In this document: positions 21,205 through 30,690 of the stretch, one piece after another | Position numbering within the stretch: position 1 is the first letter of the stretch | Layout of the letters: every line of letters starts with the position of its first letter | Origin: Pseudogymnoascus destructans | Lineage: Eukaryota > Ascomycota > Leotiomycetes > Thelebolales > Thelebolaceae | Length of the DNA: 64,000 nt | Reading direction: 5' to 3' | Assembly (NCBI RefSeq): GCF_001641265.1 | Contig: NW_020167520.1 | Coordinates: forward strand, 2,232,001 to 2,296,000 | Notes under the pieces: generated by a model | Databases searched by the model: none | Told to the model about the DNA's origin: nothing | What the model saw: the letters and a program-made list of their open reading frames with translations, nothing else | Program-made: the position numbers and the translations under genes

Positions 21205-21275
21205 TGCATCAGCCGTGAATCGAACACGGGGCCCATCGATGGCAACGATGGATTTTACCACTAAACCACTGATGC
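21205..21275 (-). tRNA. tRNA-Gly (anticodon GCC)
   Basis: 71 nt, no intron. The acceptor stem pairs GCATCAG with CTGATGC, the D-arm reads GTTTAGTGGTAAAA, the anticodon loop is TTGCCAT (GCC), and the T-arm is CCGTG-TTCGATT-CACGG with intact pairing. The discriminator base is A. A-box and B-box promoter motifs are present. Confidence 0.95.
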
Positions 21276-21985
21276 CGCATTGTTGTTAGTCAATAGCGTA
21301 TTGCCACATATGATGGGTTGGGCCCCGGCTGCTCGGCCCGCCATCATCTCTCGTACTCCTCCCGCCGCTTTTGCTATGCGCCATTTTTCTCGTTTTTGTC
21401 TATGTAAAAGCGGCTCCCTTTTTGGTTGGTCAAGCATGCCAGAGGTAGGCAACGCAACCAGGGTTCCCAGGAGCCAGAACATGGGTGGACGTTGGCATTG
21501 CAACATCTCAGACAGCTCGCCGAAAACTGCCTTCCCCCGATTGCAAACTGCTATTCGCACGAAGCGAGTAAAGAACCCATCCTCTGGATCGACTGCTGAG
21601 CCTTTCAAGGCCTGAAATCTTCTCCCATGGACGGACTGATGGCTTATTGTTGAGAGACGATGCTCTCAGGACAACAAAACACGACGTATCAACACAGGGG
21701 TACGTATTTTGGTGCAAAGGATCTGCACCAGGTAAATCCGGTTAGCGCCTAGTAGTGCAATTATAGGTGGTTGGCGGAACCATGCTGACTATCGCATTTA
21801 TCACTCTTCCTGTCTTAAACAGGTATATAAAATATGCGCAATGGACAGGGGAGAATGTTGTGATTATTTGTTGGTACGCATAGAGCATAGAGCATAGAGC
21901 TTATATAACCTTACGAACACCTCCCTCGTATAGTTCGAGGGATGTTCCAAGGCCGCCCCTACCATTCTACCACAGTCTATTGAAT
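21276..21985. other. Intergenic; overlapping frames on both strands rejected
   Basis: Two opposite-strand frames of 111-115 residues overlap here with no family motif. The last 160 bp carry the promoter of the small Cys-rich gene. Confidence 0.4.
21824..21832 (+). promoter_or_regulatory. TATA box of the small Cys-rich gene
   Basis: TATATAAAA lies about 155 bp upstream of the ATG at 21986 and matches the TATA consensus. Confidence 0.45.
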
Positions 21986-22334
21986 ATGTGCAAACTCGGG
22001 ATATGTGTAGTATGTGGCTACAAATGCCGTACATTTGAATGTCCCGAAGCCATACTCTTTGATGCCAAATGCCCTGGCGTTGAAGTCGTCTGTAGATGCA
22101 CGAAGGAAGCTGCCTCGGTAAGAAAATTAAAGAAAGCTAGCAAACAATTGCTAACTTGGTTAATAGTGGCAAAATTCAGGAGACTGCCTTCGCTGGCTGC
22201 TTTCAGATAAACACCTTCGCATATACAACAAACACAAGAAAATGAATGCACATGTATTCAATATATCAATACTCGCAGCTTTTAAGCTGATGAGATCGGA
22301 ATCGGACAGAGGCGACAAGTTGTATTTGATGTGA
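21986..22334 (+). CDS. Small Cys-rich protein, two exons (99 aa)
   Basis: Exon 1 is 21986-22117 and exon 2 is 22167-22334. The 49-bp intron has GTAAGA, a TGCTAAC branch-like site and TAG, and splicing in phase 0 keeps one frame to TGA. Exon 1 encodes MCKLGICVVCGYKC, then CPEAILFDAKCPG and VVCRCTKEAAS, with nine Cys in 44 residues. The layout resembles short fungal proteins beginning MCK with a CGxxx motif, possibly zinc-binding. Exon 2 is basic and Cys-poor (one Cys). No signal peptide, so probably intracellular. Function unknown. Confidence 0.55.
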
Positions 22335-23494
22335 TACAGGGGGCTGAATATTGCCTGGCTTTATCTTTGAAAGATCCGGACCCTGGGGAGGCGGCTATCA
22401 GTGAAAAGGCCTGGGAGGAGAAAAGCATCGGAGAGAGGATACGGAGCGGACGGTATGGGGGTATATGGTAGTGTGTTCGGGGTTAGATACTGATTGTAAA
22501 GAGTGCCTGGTTATTGTCATAGTGGTGGGTGTTAAGTTCAAAAAGACCGTTCTCAATTCCTTGGGCACCTCATTCCAAGCGGCGCGTATGCAATCACATC
22601 TTCCTTACGAAGAGCTTCGGCTACTTGAGAGATATTTTCAGCACTACCGTATATCTGCCAGAGACGGAATGCAAACTCCCGAAATGTTTCGATGCCCATA
22701 TTCTGCGGTGTGCGTTGGTGAAATGTGCTGAGTCCACTTGGCCAAGATGACAGACACGGAAACCAGGGTCTGCCTTCCGAGCAGTGCGCTTGACCCTTTT
22801 TGGGCTGAGAAACTCTGTACAAAGCTCCTCAGCCCAAAAAGGGTCAAGCGCTGCTTATATTGTTTGTCTTGATTATTTGCATATGGTAGGGCCATGTATG
22901 TGGAAGCCCACGGCTATGGGCGTAACTGCTCTATTTTGCTTCGTAATGGTCACTGTCGCTGGCGTTTTTCTAGACTCGGGTTCAAGGGGGGCTTGTGACG
23001 TGTACATGGGTAAGCTAACAGGCCATTTTGAGGACGCCCACTAAAAGGAGCGCAGATATTCTTTGGTCTATCTAATTTGTTCTCAATTGTGCTCCCTTTG
23101 CATCTGTGGTGGAGGAATGATGAACCACGGAAGACGGCATCAAGGCTATGTGTTGCCACATGGGGATGGTTGGAGATTCTGATACTTGTTTTTGAGAGGT
23201 GGGTTTGAATCTCCGCATATAGTAACCTTGTAAAAAGAGATACGTAACTTATGCTACTTGCAGCTTAACATACCAGCAGCCCAGCACCCAAGGCGATGAG
23301 CAAATCGACCACGGAGCAGCAAGATATAATGTTCTGTTTTAAATGACAAGCCCATTGTTCGTTCATTCTATCTTCAGTGTGCCAAACTGGTGGTATCTAT
23401 GAGCCAAATATATGCTAAACTCCCAAAATATCAACCAACCGCGGTAGCCCTATTTTACACCTTCCCATTCATCCACTTGCGCTCTGACTCTACA
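22335..23494. other. Intergenic with one strong hairpin, no convincing gene
   Basis: Overlapping short frames on both strands (22465-22895) do not show a family. The minus frame with FREFAFRLWQIYGSAENISQ looks coding-like and may be a relic I cannot name. Confidence 0.4.
22786..22851. repeat. Perfect 24-bp inverted repeat with 18-nt loop
   Basis: GCGCTTGACCCTTTTTGGGC... and its exact reverse complement. Outside the perfect arms, AGCAG/TGCT extends pairing with a 2-nt bulge. It is not part of a recognisable transposon. Confidence 0.95.
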
Positions 23495-25273
23495 CTATCT
23501 CCTCGCCTTTTTCTTATCCGGCTCCTCCGCCTCATCATCACTCAATTCGGCATACATAGTTTTTGGCTGCGTTTGCTTCCATGCGTTCGTAAATAAGGGG
23601 TCCTTCTCAGCTAGTTCCGCATATTTCAGTAATGCCTCTCTCGGGTCCTCATCCCTCATACTGCTCAGTGGGATAGTCGAGTTGATATGAGCTTCGTCTG
23701 GCTGACTCTTCATGAACGGCGTGACAGCAGGCTTCATCGGTCGTCGAGGGTCCCTGCTCTTCCCGCTCGCTGTCAAACCAATGGTGGGATGGCGCGCAGC
23801 GAACGAGGACGCTGCTGGACCGCTCTGAAGGATTCCGCTGGGGCTAATGATGGTATCGCCTGAAATGCCAGCGGATTGATCTGTGGTAAAGTTGGGGTCA
23901 TCATCGACATGACGCTTTTTGGGGGCTCGTGACATGACATCCTTCGCACCGCGGAAGGACGTATTGGGGTTGTAGAGGACGTGTACTTCGGCATTGGCTG
24001 AGGAGGTAACGATCTGGTTCAGCTTCTCGTGCCATAGAGCGGAGATGAGACAGGAGCCGGGAGTGACGGGTGTGACGAGTTCGGGTTTGAGATTTCCGGA
24101 GTTTAGGATATAGAGGTGGCCGGAGCTGGAGCCGGTGATGATGTTGGCTCCAGTGGGTGAGTATTTGATGGTTGATAGAGAGTATACATCCGAAGTTGAC
24201 GGGTGAGCAACTTCTAACACTGGAGTCTTGAATTTCCTAGTGTCCCACAACTTGATCAAGTCATCACCGCCTCGCGTGACAATCATACGCCCGTCCGGGC
24301 TAATATCGACGCCGCCCGTTCTCGTATTAGGCTTATGGGCGCCACGGATCTCTCCAGCTGGTCGCGCATGAGGTCCATTGCCACTCCACATCACCAGACT
24401 CCCATCCAGAGCTGTTGCCACCAGGATATTGTTTCCGCCTTGCTTGGGGCTTCCCCACACGACACCCGTCATTTTGGTCCTTCCTCCAGACCCAGCTGTT
24501 CGATCTTTGTGAACTAAAACCTCTTTATGTGCCCTCTTATGATTTATATCCCATATGCGAATCGTACTATCCGTCCCCGCCGTGGCAATAATATTGGGGT
24601 CGGTAGGGCTCCAAGTCCCAGTAGTGATCGACGAGACATGGCCTTTCGTGTTGTTCATATCTCTAATATACATATCGCCTTTCACAAACTCTGCCAATAT
24701 CTCGCCATCTCTACTCAAGAGCTTAGCCTGGGGATGCTCCGATATGCAAAGGAATTGGCTGCCAGAGTGGGGACTGAATTCGATGTGGTTGATAGGATGG
24801 GATTCGGTGTTATCTGACGGCTTCCCAGCGCTGGGATCCACGCTTTTGAATGCCCGGAGAGTTGTAGGAGTCATTGCTGCAAAATCGTGAAGTTTTACTG
24901 TGCAGTCGGTAGACCCGCTGACGAAACGAGAGCCAGAGGGATCGAGGGATATGGTAGTAACGGCGCGGTCGTGAGTTTTGAGCACCAGCTCGTGGGAGAC
25001 TGGGAACTCGTCGTCGTCATCCTCATCGTCTTCTGAGTCGGAATCATCGTCTGAGTTATCCTGTTTCACAGTTGCCTCATGCTTCTTGTACTTGCTGTCT
25101 TCGATTTGACCCGCCGGTCTCGTTGGTTCGACGTTTCTTTTTGTCCTGTCGATTTGCGCCGCAACGTCTGCTTCCTTGGTTTTCTTTCCAAATGAGGTTG
25201 GAAGAAAGGCCCGCATGGGGTCGTCAGCCACCAATTTTGGGCCCTCAACCTCATATTCATCGCTGTCACTCAT
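23495..25273 (-). CDS. WD40-repeat protein, WDR70/Gad-1-like
   Basis: 592 residues, no intron. An acidic N-terminus (DDDSDSEDDEDDDDEFPVSH) precedes WD40 repeats from about residue 100, with clear units such as ISLDPSGSRFVSGSTDCTVKLHD, TWSPTDPNIIATAGTDSTIRIWD and DISPDGRMIVTRGGDDLIKLWD. The spacing and the insert after the second repeat match the WDR70/GAD-1 family, which acts in the nucleus in chromatin and DNA-damage control. The C-terminus is basic (DKKKARR), a likely NLS. The ATG at 25271-25273 (MSDSDEYE) is preferred over an upstream one because it starts the conserved acidic region. Confidence 0.82.
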   Translation of the reverse strand: MSDSDEYEVEGPKLVADDPMRAFLPTSFGKKTKEADVAAQIDRTKRNVEPTRPAGQIEDSKYKKHEATVKQDNSDDDSDSEDDEDDDDEFPVSHELVLKTHDRAVTTISLDPSGSRFVSGSTDCTVKLHDFAAMTPTTLRAFKSVDPSAGKPSDNTESHPINHIEFSPHSGSQFLCISEHPQAKLLSRDGEILAEFVKGDMYIRDMNNTKGHVSSITTGTWSPTDPNIIATAGTDSTIRIWDINHKRAHKEVLVHKDRTAGSGGRTKMTGVVWGSPKQGGNNILVATALDGSLVMWSGNGPHARPAGEIRGAHKPNTRTGGVDISPDGRMIVTRGGDDLIKLWDTRKFKTPVLEVAHPSTSDVYSLSTIKYSPTGANIITGSSSGHLYILNSGNLKPELVTPVTPGSCLISALWHEKLNQIVTSSANAEVHVLYNPNTSFRGAKDVMSRAPKKRHVDDDPNFTTDQSAGISGDTIISPSGILQSGPAASSFAARHPTIGLTASGKSRDPRRPMKPAVTPFMKSQPDEAHINSTIPLSSMRDEDPREALLKYAELAEKDPLFTNAWKQTQPKTMYAELSDDEAEEPDKKKARR

Positions 25274-25597
25274 TTTGTCGATTTGGTGCAAAGCGTGGCG
25301 GTATTTTGTCGCGACGCGGGTTGATGGGGCAATATAATTCCACGCGGCGATTAGCACAGCGATGACGAGGGAGGGACGGAAGGATGGGCGGTGCTAGTCT
25401 TTCGTGTTACCCTTCCCAACTTAGGCAGCTTCCTCTTGCAACTGGTGTTACAGATTCAACGTCAGATTCATGTACTCATCGCAATGACTTATAATCGATT
25501 ATTTCAATCGTTCTGATGATTTAGAACACCCATGCGCTTGACCTACAAACCTCTGGCCAATACGTCTTAGAGGCGGATCCTTCGGGACAAGCCCGCG
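25274..25597. promoter_or_regulatory. Shared bidirectional promoter of the WD40 and NIPA genes
   Basis: A 324-bp gap between divergent starts with no other feature; it must serve as promoter for both. No clear TATA box was seen. Confidence 0.45.
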
Positions 25598-27649
25598 ATG
25601 TTCATTTCTAATCCAGATGTCGCAGCCATCACCGCCACTGTTACTCCGTTCTTGAATCGAGATGCTGTCCTACATCACATCGCATCTAGGAGTTTCTTCT
25701 CGGATGGCGAGGGCGATACTCCGATACAGCGCTGGTCGTCTCTGATCGGGATTATTAGTTCGATCGTGGGGAATATACTTATCAGCTTCGCCCTCAATAT
25801 CCAAAGATACGCGCACATACGAATACACAAGGAAGCGGAAGAGAAGAAGCGTCAGCACAGACAGGTTAGCGATCGTTATGGAACAGCAGATGGTTCCTGG
25901 GCAGGTCGCAACGGACATGAAGAGACGGAACGACTGAGAGGCTCATTCGACTCCCCGAAGTCAGGGTCCGAGTCCGGCGGCGATAGCAACGACAATGTCG
26001 AGCAGCAATCATATTTGAAGTCGCCATACTGGTGGGTTGGGATTGTACTTATGACAATTGGAGAAACCGGAAATTTCTTGGCCTATGGATTTGCACCGGC
26101 TTCTATCGTGTCGCCGCTCGGGGTGGTTGCGCTCATCTCGAACTGTGTTATTGCACCTATATTGCTCAAGGAAGAATTCAGGCTCCGGGACTTCTGGGGA
26201 ATCGTGGTTTCTGTGCTTGGGGCAGTTACGGTTGTTCTAAGCGCTGAACAAGAAGAGAAGAAACTTGGTCCTCACGAGGTTATCGGTGCCATCACGACGA
26301 TGGAGTTTGAGATTTACATGGCTGTGACTATCGGAGTCATGTTCATGCTTGCGTGGGCATCACCAAAATATGGAAACAAAACTATCCTGATTGATCTCGG
26401 GCTCGTCGCCTTGTTTGGCGCATACACGGTATTATCGACAAAGGGTGTTTCCTCAATGCTCTCGACCTCATTCTGGGATGCGTTCACCAACCCAATTACA
26501 TACGCCCTAGCCGTTGTATTGATTGGTACTGCGGTGATGCAAATCAAATATATTAACCGCGCTCTCCAACGCTTCGATTCTACTCAAGTCATTCCAGTCC
26601 AATTCGTGTTGTTTACAATTTCGGTGATCATCGGCTCAGCGGTTCTGTACCGAGATTTCGAATCCACCAGCCCTGGACGGGCTGTAAAATTTGTTGGCGG
26701 CTGCCTTCTAACCTTCTTTGGAGTTTTTCTCATCACTTCTGGCAGAGTCATCCACGACGACTTGAGTTCCGATATCAACTCCGAGGATGAGGCAGAGAGC
26801 ATTTCCCTTGCCAACCATGATGATCGACGGGCGAGCTATTATAACGAGAGCACCCAAAGGGCATCCATGAGTCGGGCGCGCCCATCTCATGAACTTCTCA
26901 TTAACGGCGAGGCTGTTGAGTCTGATGATGGTTTCCCAGCGGACGACATTTCGCGGCGTTCCTCTCGCATCTCTTACGCACACCGCTCTCGTCCAATGAG
27001 CTCTAGTTATTATACTACTTCTCAGACCCTAGTGCCCGGCTCAGCACCGGCCGCACATCCACTGGACAGTGCTTCCCTCGCCGCTCTTCCGTCTACCTCT
27101 GAAGCCCCTCCCGACAGGCCTGTGCGCCCCCCAATTACTCGGCTCATATCGCAAAATGAATTTGGACAGCCACGATCTGATACTGCGGTCCTGCGCCCCA
27201 TGACCCCTGCACGTCACTCGACCGGCAAGCCTATGATTTCAGGACCGTTCATCTCTCCCCTCTCGTCTTCGGTCGTGGCAGATACGGTTCGCCGCAGTAC
27301 CGATATGTACGGTAGTAGGCGCCGGCCACGTCTTGACCTCCAGCAGACGCGGAGTAGAGAAAGGCGAGATAGCATGGAGGGGTTGTTGACCAGTGAACAG
27401 AATAGCTCGACTAAGGCTTCACGGGTGGTCGATCGCCACTCATATGCTGAGGATGGGGACTTTGGTAATGGCAGGAGAAGCCTGGAAATACCTTTCGAAG
27501 AGAGCGGTGGAAGCGGGAGAAGGAGAGCGCAGAGCTTAGGGCAGAGATTGGGTGGATTCTTGCGCAGTCTGGGAGGAACAGCACCCACCACACCCGAAGT
27601 AGAACAGGAGGCTGAAGACCTCGAACGGTTGGCTCGCGAGCAAGATTAA
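25598..27649 (+). CDS. NIPA-family magnesium transporter (DUF803)
   Basis: 683 residues, no intron. TM segments begin at about residue 46 (SLIGIISSIVGNILISFALNIQR), followed after a loop by YWWVGIVLMTIGETGNFLAYGFAPASIVSPLGVVALISN, the NIPA signature. Further TMs include FWGIVVSVLGAVTVVLSA, IYMAVTIGVMFMLAW, LGLVALFGAYTVLSTKG and FVGGCLLTFFGVFLITSGR, for about nine in total. The family moves Mg2+ and other divalents at the plasma or endosomal membrane. The C-terminal ~270 residues are a hydrophilic Ser/Arg-rich tail typical of filamentous fungal members and likely phosphorylated. The tail lacks family motifs. Confidence 0.9.
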   Translation: MFISNPDVAAITATVTPFLNRDAVLHHIASRSFFSDGEGDTPIQRWSSLIGIISSIVGNILISFALNIQRYAHIRIHKEAEEKKRQHRQVSDRYGTADGSWAGRNGHEETERLRGSFDSPKSGSESGGDSNDNVEQQSYLKSPYWWVGIVLMTIGETGNFLAYGFAPASIVSPLGVVALISNCVIAPILLKEEFRLRDFWGIVVSVLGAVTVVLSAEQEEKKLGPHEVIGAITTMEFEIYMAVTIGVMFMLAWASPKYGNKTILIDLGLVALFGAYTVLSTKGVSSMLSTSFWDAFTNPITYALAVVLIGTAVMQIKYINRALQRFDSTQVIPVQFVLFTISVIIGSAVLYRDFESTSPGRAVKFVGGCLLTFFGVFLITSGRVIHDDLSSDINSEDEAESISLANHDDRRASYYNESTQRASMSRARPSHELLINGEAVESDDGFPADDISRRSSRISYAHRSRPMSSSYYTTSQTLVPGSAPAAHPLDSASLAALPSTSEAPPDRPVRPPITRLISQNEFGQPRSDTAVLRPMTPARHSTGKPMISGPFISPLSSSVVADTVRRSTDMYGSRRRPRLDLQQTRSRERRDSMEGLLTSEQNSSTKASRVVDRHSYAEDGDFGNGRRSLEIPFEESGGSGRRRAQSLGQRLGGFLRSLGGTAPTTPEVEQEAEDLERLAREQD

Positions 27650-28218
27650 AGCCCTCAAAATTTGGTCTGGCCGCGCTGAGGCACGATGCGGCCTCTGTTA
27701 CTTTTCAATTATGCGACATAGCGGGCGAATAGTATTTATTCAGCATTTTAGTCTTTAGTTTCCATTAGAGGAGTTTTTGATGTAAGATGATTTATGAAAG
27801 GGGTAGGATTTGCTTGAGCCTGCGAAGTTCGGAACGGACGTGTTTAGCCAACTATATAGTACGAATAATGCAAACAATGGGTTACATATTGGCCACGTAT
27901 TAAACAGCTTTCTTAAAACAAATATTCCCTGTTGGCCTCGTAAATAACTGAAGTCGCCATGGGTAGATCGACAGGGGGGCTGAATGATCAATCCAGTTAT
28001 CACGTGATATCGAAATGTTTGCTTTGAGTGCAAACAAGGCCTGGAGTTATAACTATTATCTGTCCTTGAAGTGATGAGACCACCAACTACACAGCTTGAG
28101 AATTCACAATACGCCCACAAAGTTACACCAAAATAAACCGTCTACGTTTATCTTACCGATTCTCAACTATACAAACTAGCGGCGAAATTTCCCTACCCAA
28201 ACAATACCACTCAGCACA
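27650..28218. other. Intergenic
   Basis: 3' region of the NIPA gene and 5' region of SEC72; no other feature. The minus frame at 27755-28120 lacks any motif. Confidence 0.5.
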
Positions 28219-28824
28219 ATGGAAGACACCGAGTCCTTCACGCTCCTCCCCATCCACTTGGACCCCAAAAGCAAAGCCCTCTCCACGACCTCAAACTCCA
28301 AGCGCCTTCGCGACGAACTCGAATCCCTCAACGCCCTGCACACCGCCTTCCTCTCCCTCGAGACGCCCGCCCCGCTCCCCCCCGTCCCCGTCAACCCCAA
28401 GCGCAGCGCGCAGATCACCAAGCTCCGCGAGAGCGCCAATGCTGCATACCGCTCTGCGAACTACCCATCCGCGATACAGCTGTATACCCTCGGGCTAGAT
28501 ATGGCGCTGAAGCGGCCGCGGTGGGAGCCCTCGGGACTCGTGCGCGATGAGGTCGCGGGGCTGTTGGCGAATAGGGCGCAGGCGCATATGGCGCTGCGCA
28601 GCTGGCCGGAGGGATGGAAAGATGCGGAGGCCAGTGTGGAGGCGAAGAAGGTGGGGAATGCAAAGGCGTGGTGGAGGGGAGGGAGATGTCTGGCGGAGAT
28701 GAGCAGGTGGGAGGAGGCTAAGGAGTGGGTTGGAAGGGGGTTGGAGGTTGAGGGGAACGAGGCGGAATTAGTTGGGCTGCTGAAGGAGATTGAGGGGAGG
28801 GTCGTGGGAACGTTGAATCCATAG
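28219..28824 (+). CDS. Sec72-like TPR subunit of the post-translational ER translocon
   Basis: 201 residues, intronless. The N-terminus (FTLLPIHLDPKSKAL) and KRSAQITKLRESANAAYRS lead into TPR-like repeats: the first with ANYPSAIQLYTLGLDMAL, the next with LLANRAQAHMALRSWPEGWKDAEASVEAK and GNAKAWWRGGRCLAEMSRWEEAKEWV. Length and order fit fungal Sec72. In yeast, Sec72 binds Sec71 and docks Hsp70/Ssb and Ssa chaperones at Sec62/63 on the cytosolic ER face. No TM segment is present, as expected for a peripheral subunit. Confidence 0.78.
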   Translation: MEDTESFTLLPIHLDPKSKALSTTSNSKRLRDELESLNALHTAFLSLETPAPLPPVPVNPKRSAQITKLRESANAAYRSANYPSAIQLYTLGLDMALKRPRWEPSGLVRDEVAGLLANRAQAHMALRSWPEGWKDAEASVEAKKVGNAKAWWRGGRCLAEMSRWEEAKEWVGRGLEVEGNEAELVGLLKEIEGRVVGTLNP

Positions 28825-29419
28825 GGGGTTGTTGTTACGTTGTTCGTCGAGGGAGTTCGGCGTTGAAGGACATTGTTGGATGGATAGTGGTCTTGACTGC
28901 GATTTTGAGCGAGAGTGTACAGCACATAGAGTGGGAGCCAAGGAAAAAGAATTCTAACACGGCACATTGGCCGAGGAAACATCAGCATCACTCATCCCCG
29001 ATTTCCATCCTTGTTTGTCGCTCAACTCCGGTCTTTCTTCTCAATGTCGCCCGCGTATATAGCTGACACACTCCCGCCAATCCAAGTCTACACGTGACCA
29101 CACTTATCTACATGCAGCCAGGCAACAATTCCAGGGCTACTGACCCATGACCCCTTGCTCAGCCTTAGGAGAAAGACGAAGTAATCGCCGTTCTGACGCA
29201 TATCAAGTTCTGAGGGAGAAGGCAGTGAAGAGTATATATATGTTGCCGCCCCGGCGAGGCCTAGTGTCGTTTACATGATTTATCACATATGCGACAGACT
29301 TCAAATAATAAGCCAAATCAATCCAACACCAAGCACTCAAATCAATATACTCAAGAGCAAAGTTCACAGATCAAAGCCAAATATCCAGCACCTGCGGCCA
29401 TATCACACAACAACCAACC
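28825..29419. other. Intergenic with TATA-type promoter for a short ORF
   Basis: No gene until the TATA box at 29233; the following CA-rich leader runs to the ATG at 29420. Confidence 0.45.
29233..29240 (+). promoter_or_regulatory. TATA box (TATATATA)
   Basis: About 185 bp upstream of the ATG at 29420, followed by a long A/C-rich leader with CAAATCAATCCAACACC-like repeats, typical of highly expressed fungal genes. Confidence 0.4.
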
Positions 29420-29512
29420 ATGCTAGGCATCTTCACGGCTCTCTTCAGCGAGGCCATGGACCTCTGGGAGGCCTTCCTATATGGGATCGGCAGCCAGCTT
29501 TCATGTGATTGA
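29420..29512 (+). CDS. Possible 30-residue micro-ORF with promoter
   Basis: MLGIFTALFSEAMDLWEAFL, then ten more residues to TGA. Codons are strongly C/G-ending (ATC TTC ... CTC TTC AGC GAG GCC ... GAC CTC TGG GAG GCC TTC), unlike the flanking DNA, and the context (CAACCAACC-ATG) and promoter are good. The peptide is amphipathic. It might also be the first exon of a longer, unrecognised gene; no donor was seen inside it. Function unknown. Confidence 0.35.
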   Translation: MLGIFTALFSEAMDLWEAFLYGIGSQLSCD

Positions 29513-30690
29513 AGCTGCCCCATGGGATACTATAGGGCACGGATATGTGCATATGCACAATTCTGCAAGCAGATGGACAGCAGGTGATGCAGGCGGGGCG
29601 AGGGCAACCAGTATTGAATCGACCGGGAAGGAGTGATCACGGTAATGGAAAGGGCGGGTGGTGGTATATAGGGTCCCCACCACGTGTGCTTATTAGGGCC
29701 GACTGTAACTTGCATATATGGAAGCGGATGACGGCGTTTTGGGGTGGTAGATTCCGAGTTGATTCATGGACTGGAGGATGAAAATGCGGACGGCGTTTGA
29801 GTTGGGTATGGGTGGGCAAAATAGCGTTTTGTTGCTGTATGGTTCATGTTTAAGACGAGTGTGTCAGTCCCTATATTTCAGTGTACCAAGACATGTACAA
29901 ACTACAATACGTTTTGAGGGCCGACCTTTATTTCCAGTGGGGCAAGAATCCGGAGGCGTGATGGAGTTGGTTACTCAGTTCTTTCAACAAATGATGGATC
30001 TGTCTTCAGATATTGCCCCGTAGCCATTCAGACCTTCTCAATAGCATGCCTCTAGATACCTAACAGTTTGGCTTCTTGTGCCTCCCCATCTTCCTTCGAT
30101 ATTTCTCGGGTCGTTGAAGCAATATCAGCATTTCTTACTGTAAAGCGCTCGGTGTGGGCTAAATGAACTAATTTTTCACAACTTATAGTTAAACCTCAAG
30201 TGCCACTCTACCTCCTTCCCTCTGAAAATAAAACTGATCTTCAAAAAAAATACTCTCATTGTCCACCTCTATCACGACAGCTTTGATTTTCAAGCTGTAC
30301 TCATATACGGTGAGTGCTTTTCTAATCTCTGCACAATGAACGCCTCGTTATTTACCCCCCTGAACAAGACCTTAACCTCAATAACAATCCTTTCATTGCC
30401 TACCTTCAGTGGAGCTTATGCAAGCTACTACTTTATTTATTTCATTTGAGCAGCCAATAATAGCAACGAATACAACTAACTGCCTGGAAATAGACAGTTG
30501 GTCATATTGTCTGTTGTAGTTACAGCTAAACTTTAATATAATGATATGTTCGGGACCACCTGGATCCCTTGACTCGCTTTTTTACTATAGTATACCTTCA
30601 GTTAGGGGCAACAGCCGGTAGACTCCTGTCCTGACTTTTGTGCTGCCCCACGAAAGACCCCCCTCAAAGACTCAAAAAGTCTTGATGTGG
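29513..30690. other. No gene seen
   Basis: Noncoding by composition; AT-rich with many short T-runs. It presumably includes the 3' UTR of the RGS gene. Confidence 0.45.

Noticed and set aside
22465..22895. Short frames on both strands near the orphan hairpin
   Set aside because: One looks like a relic, but the frames conflict and no family could be named.
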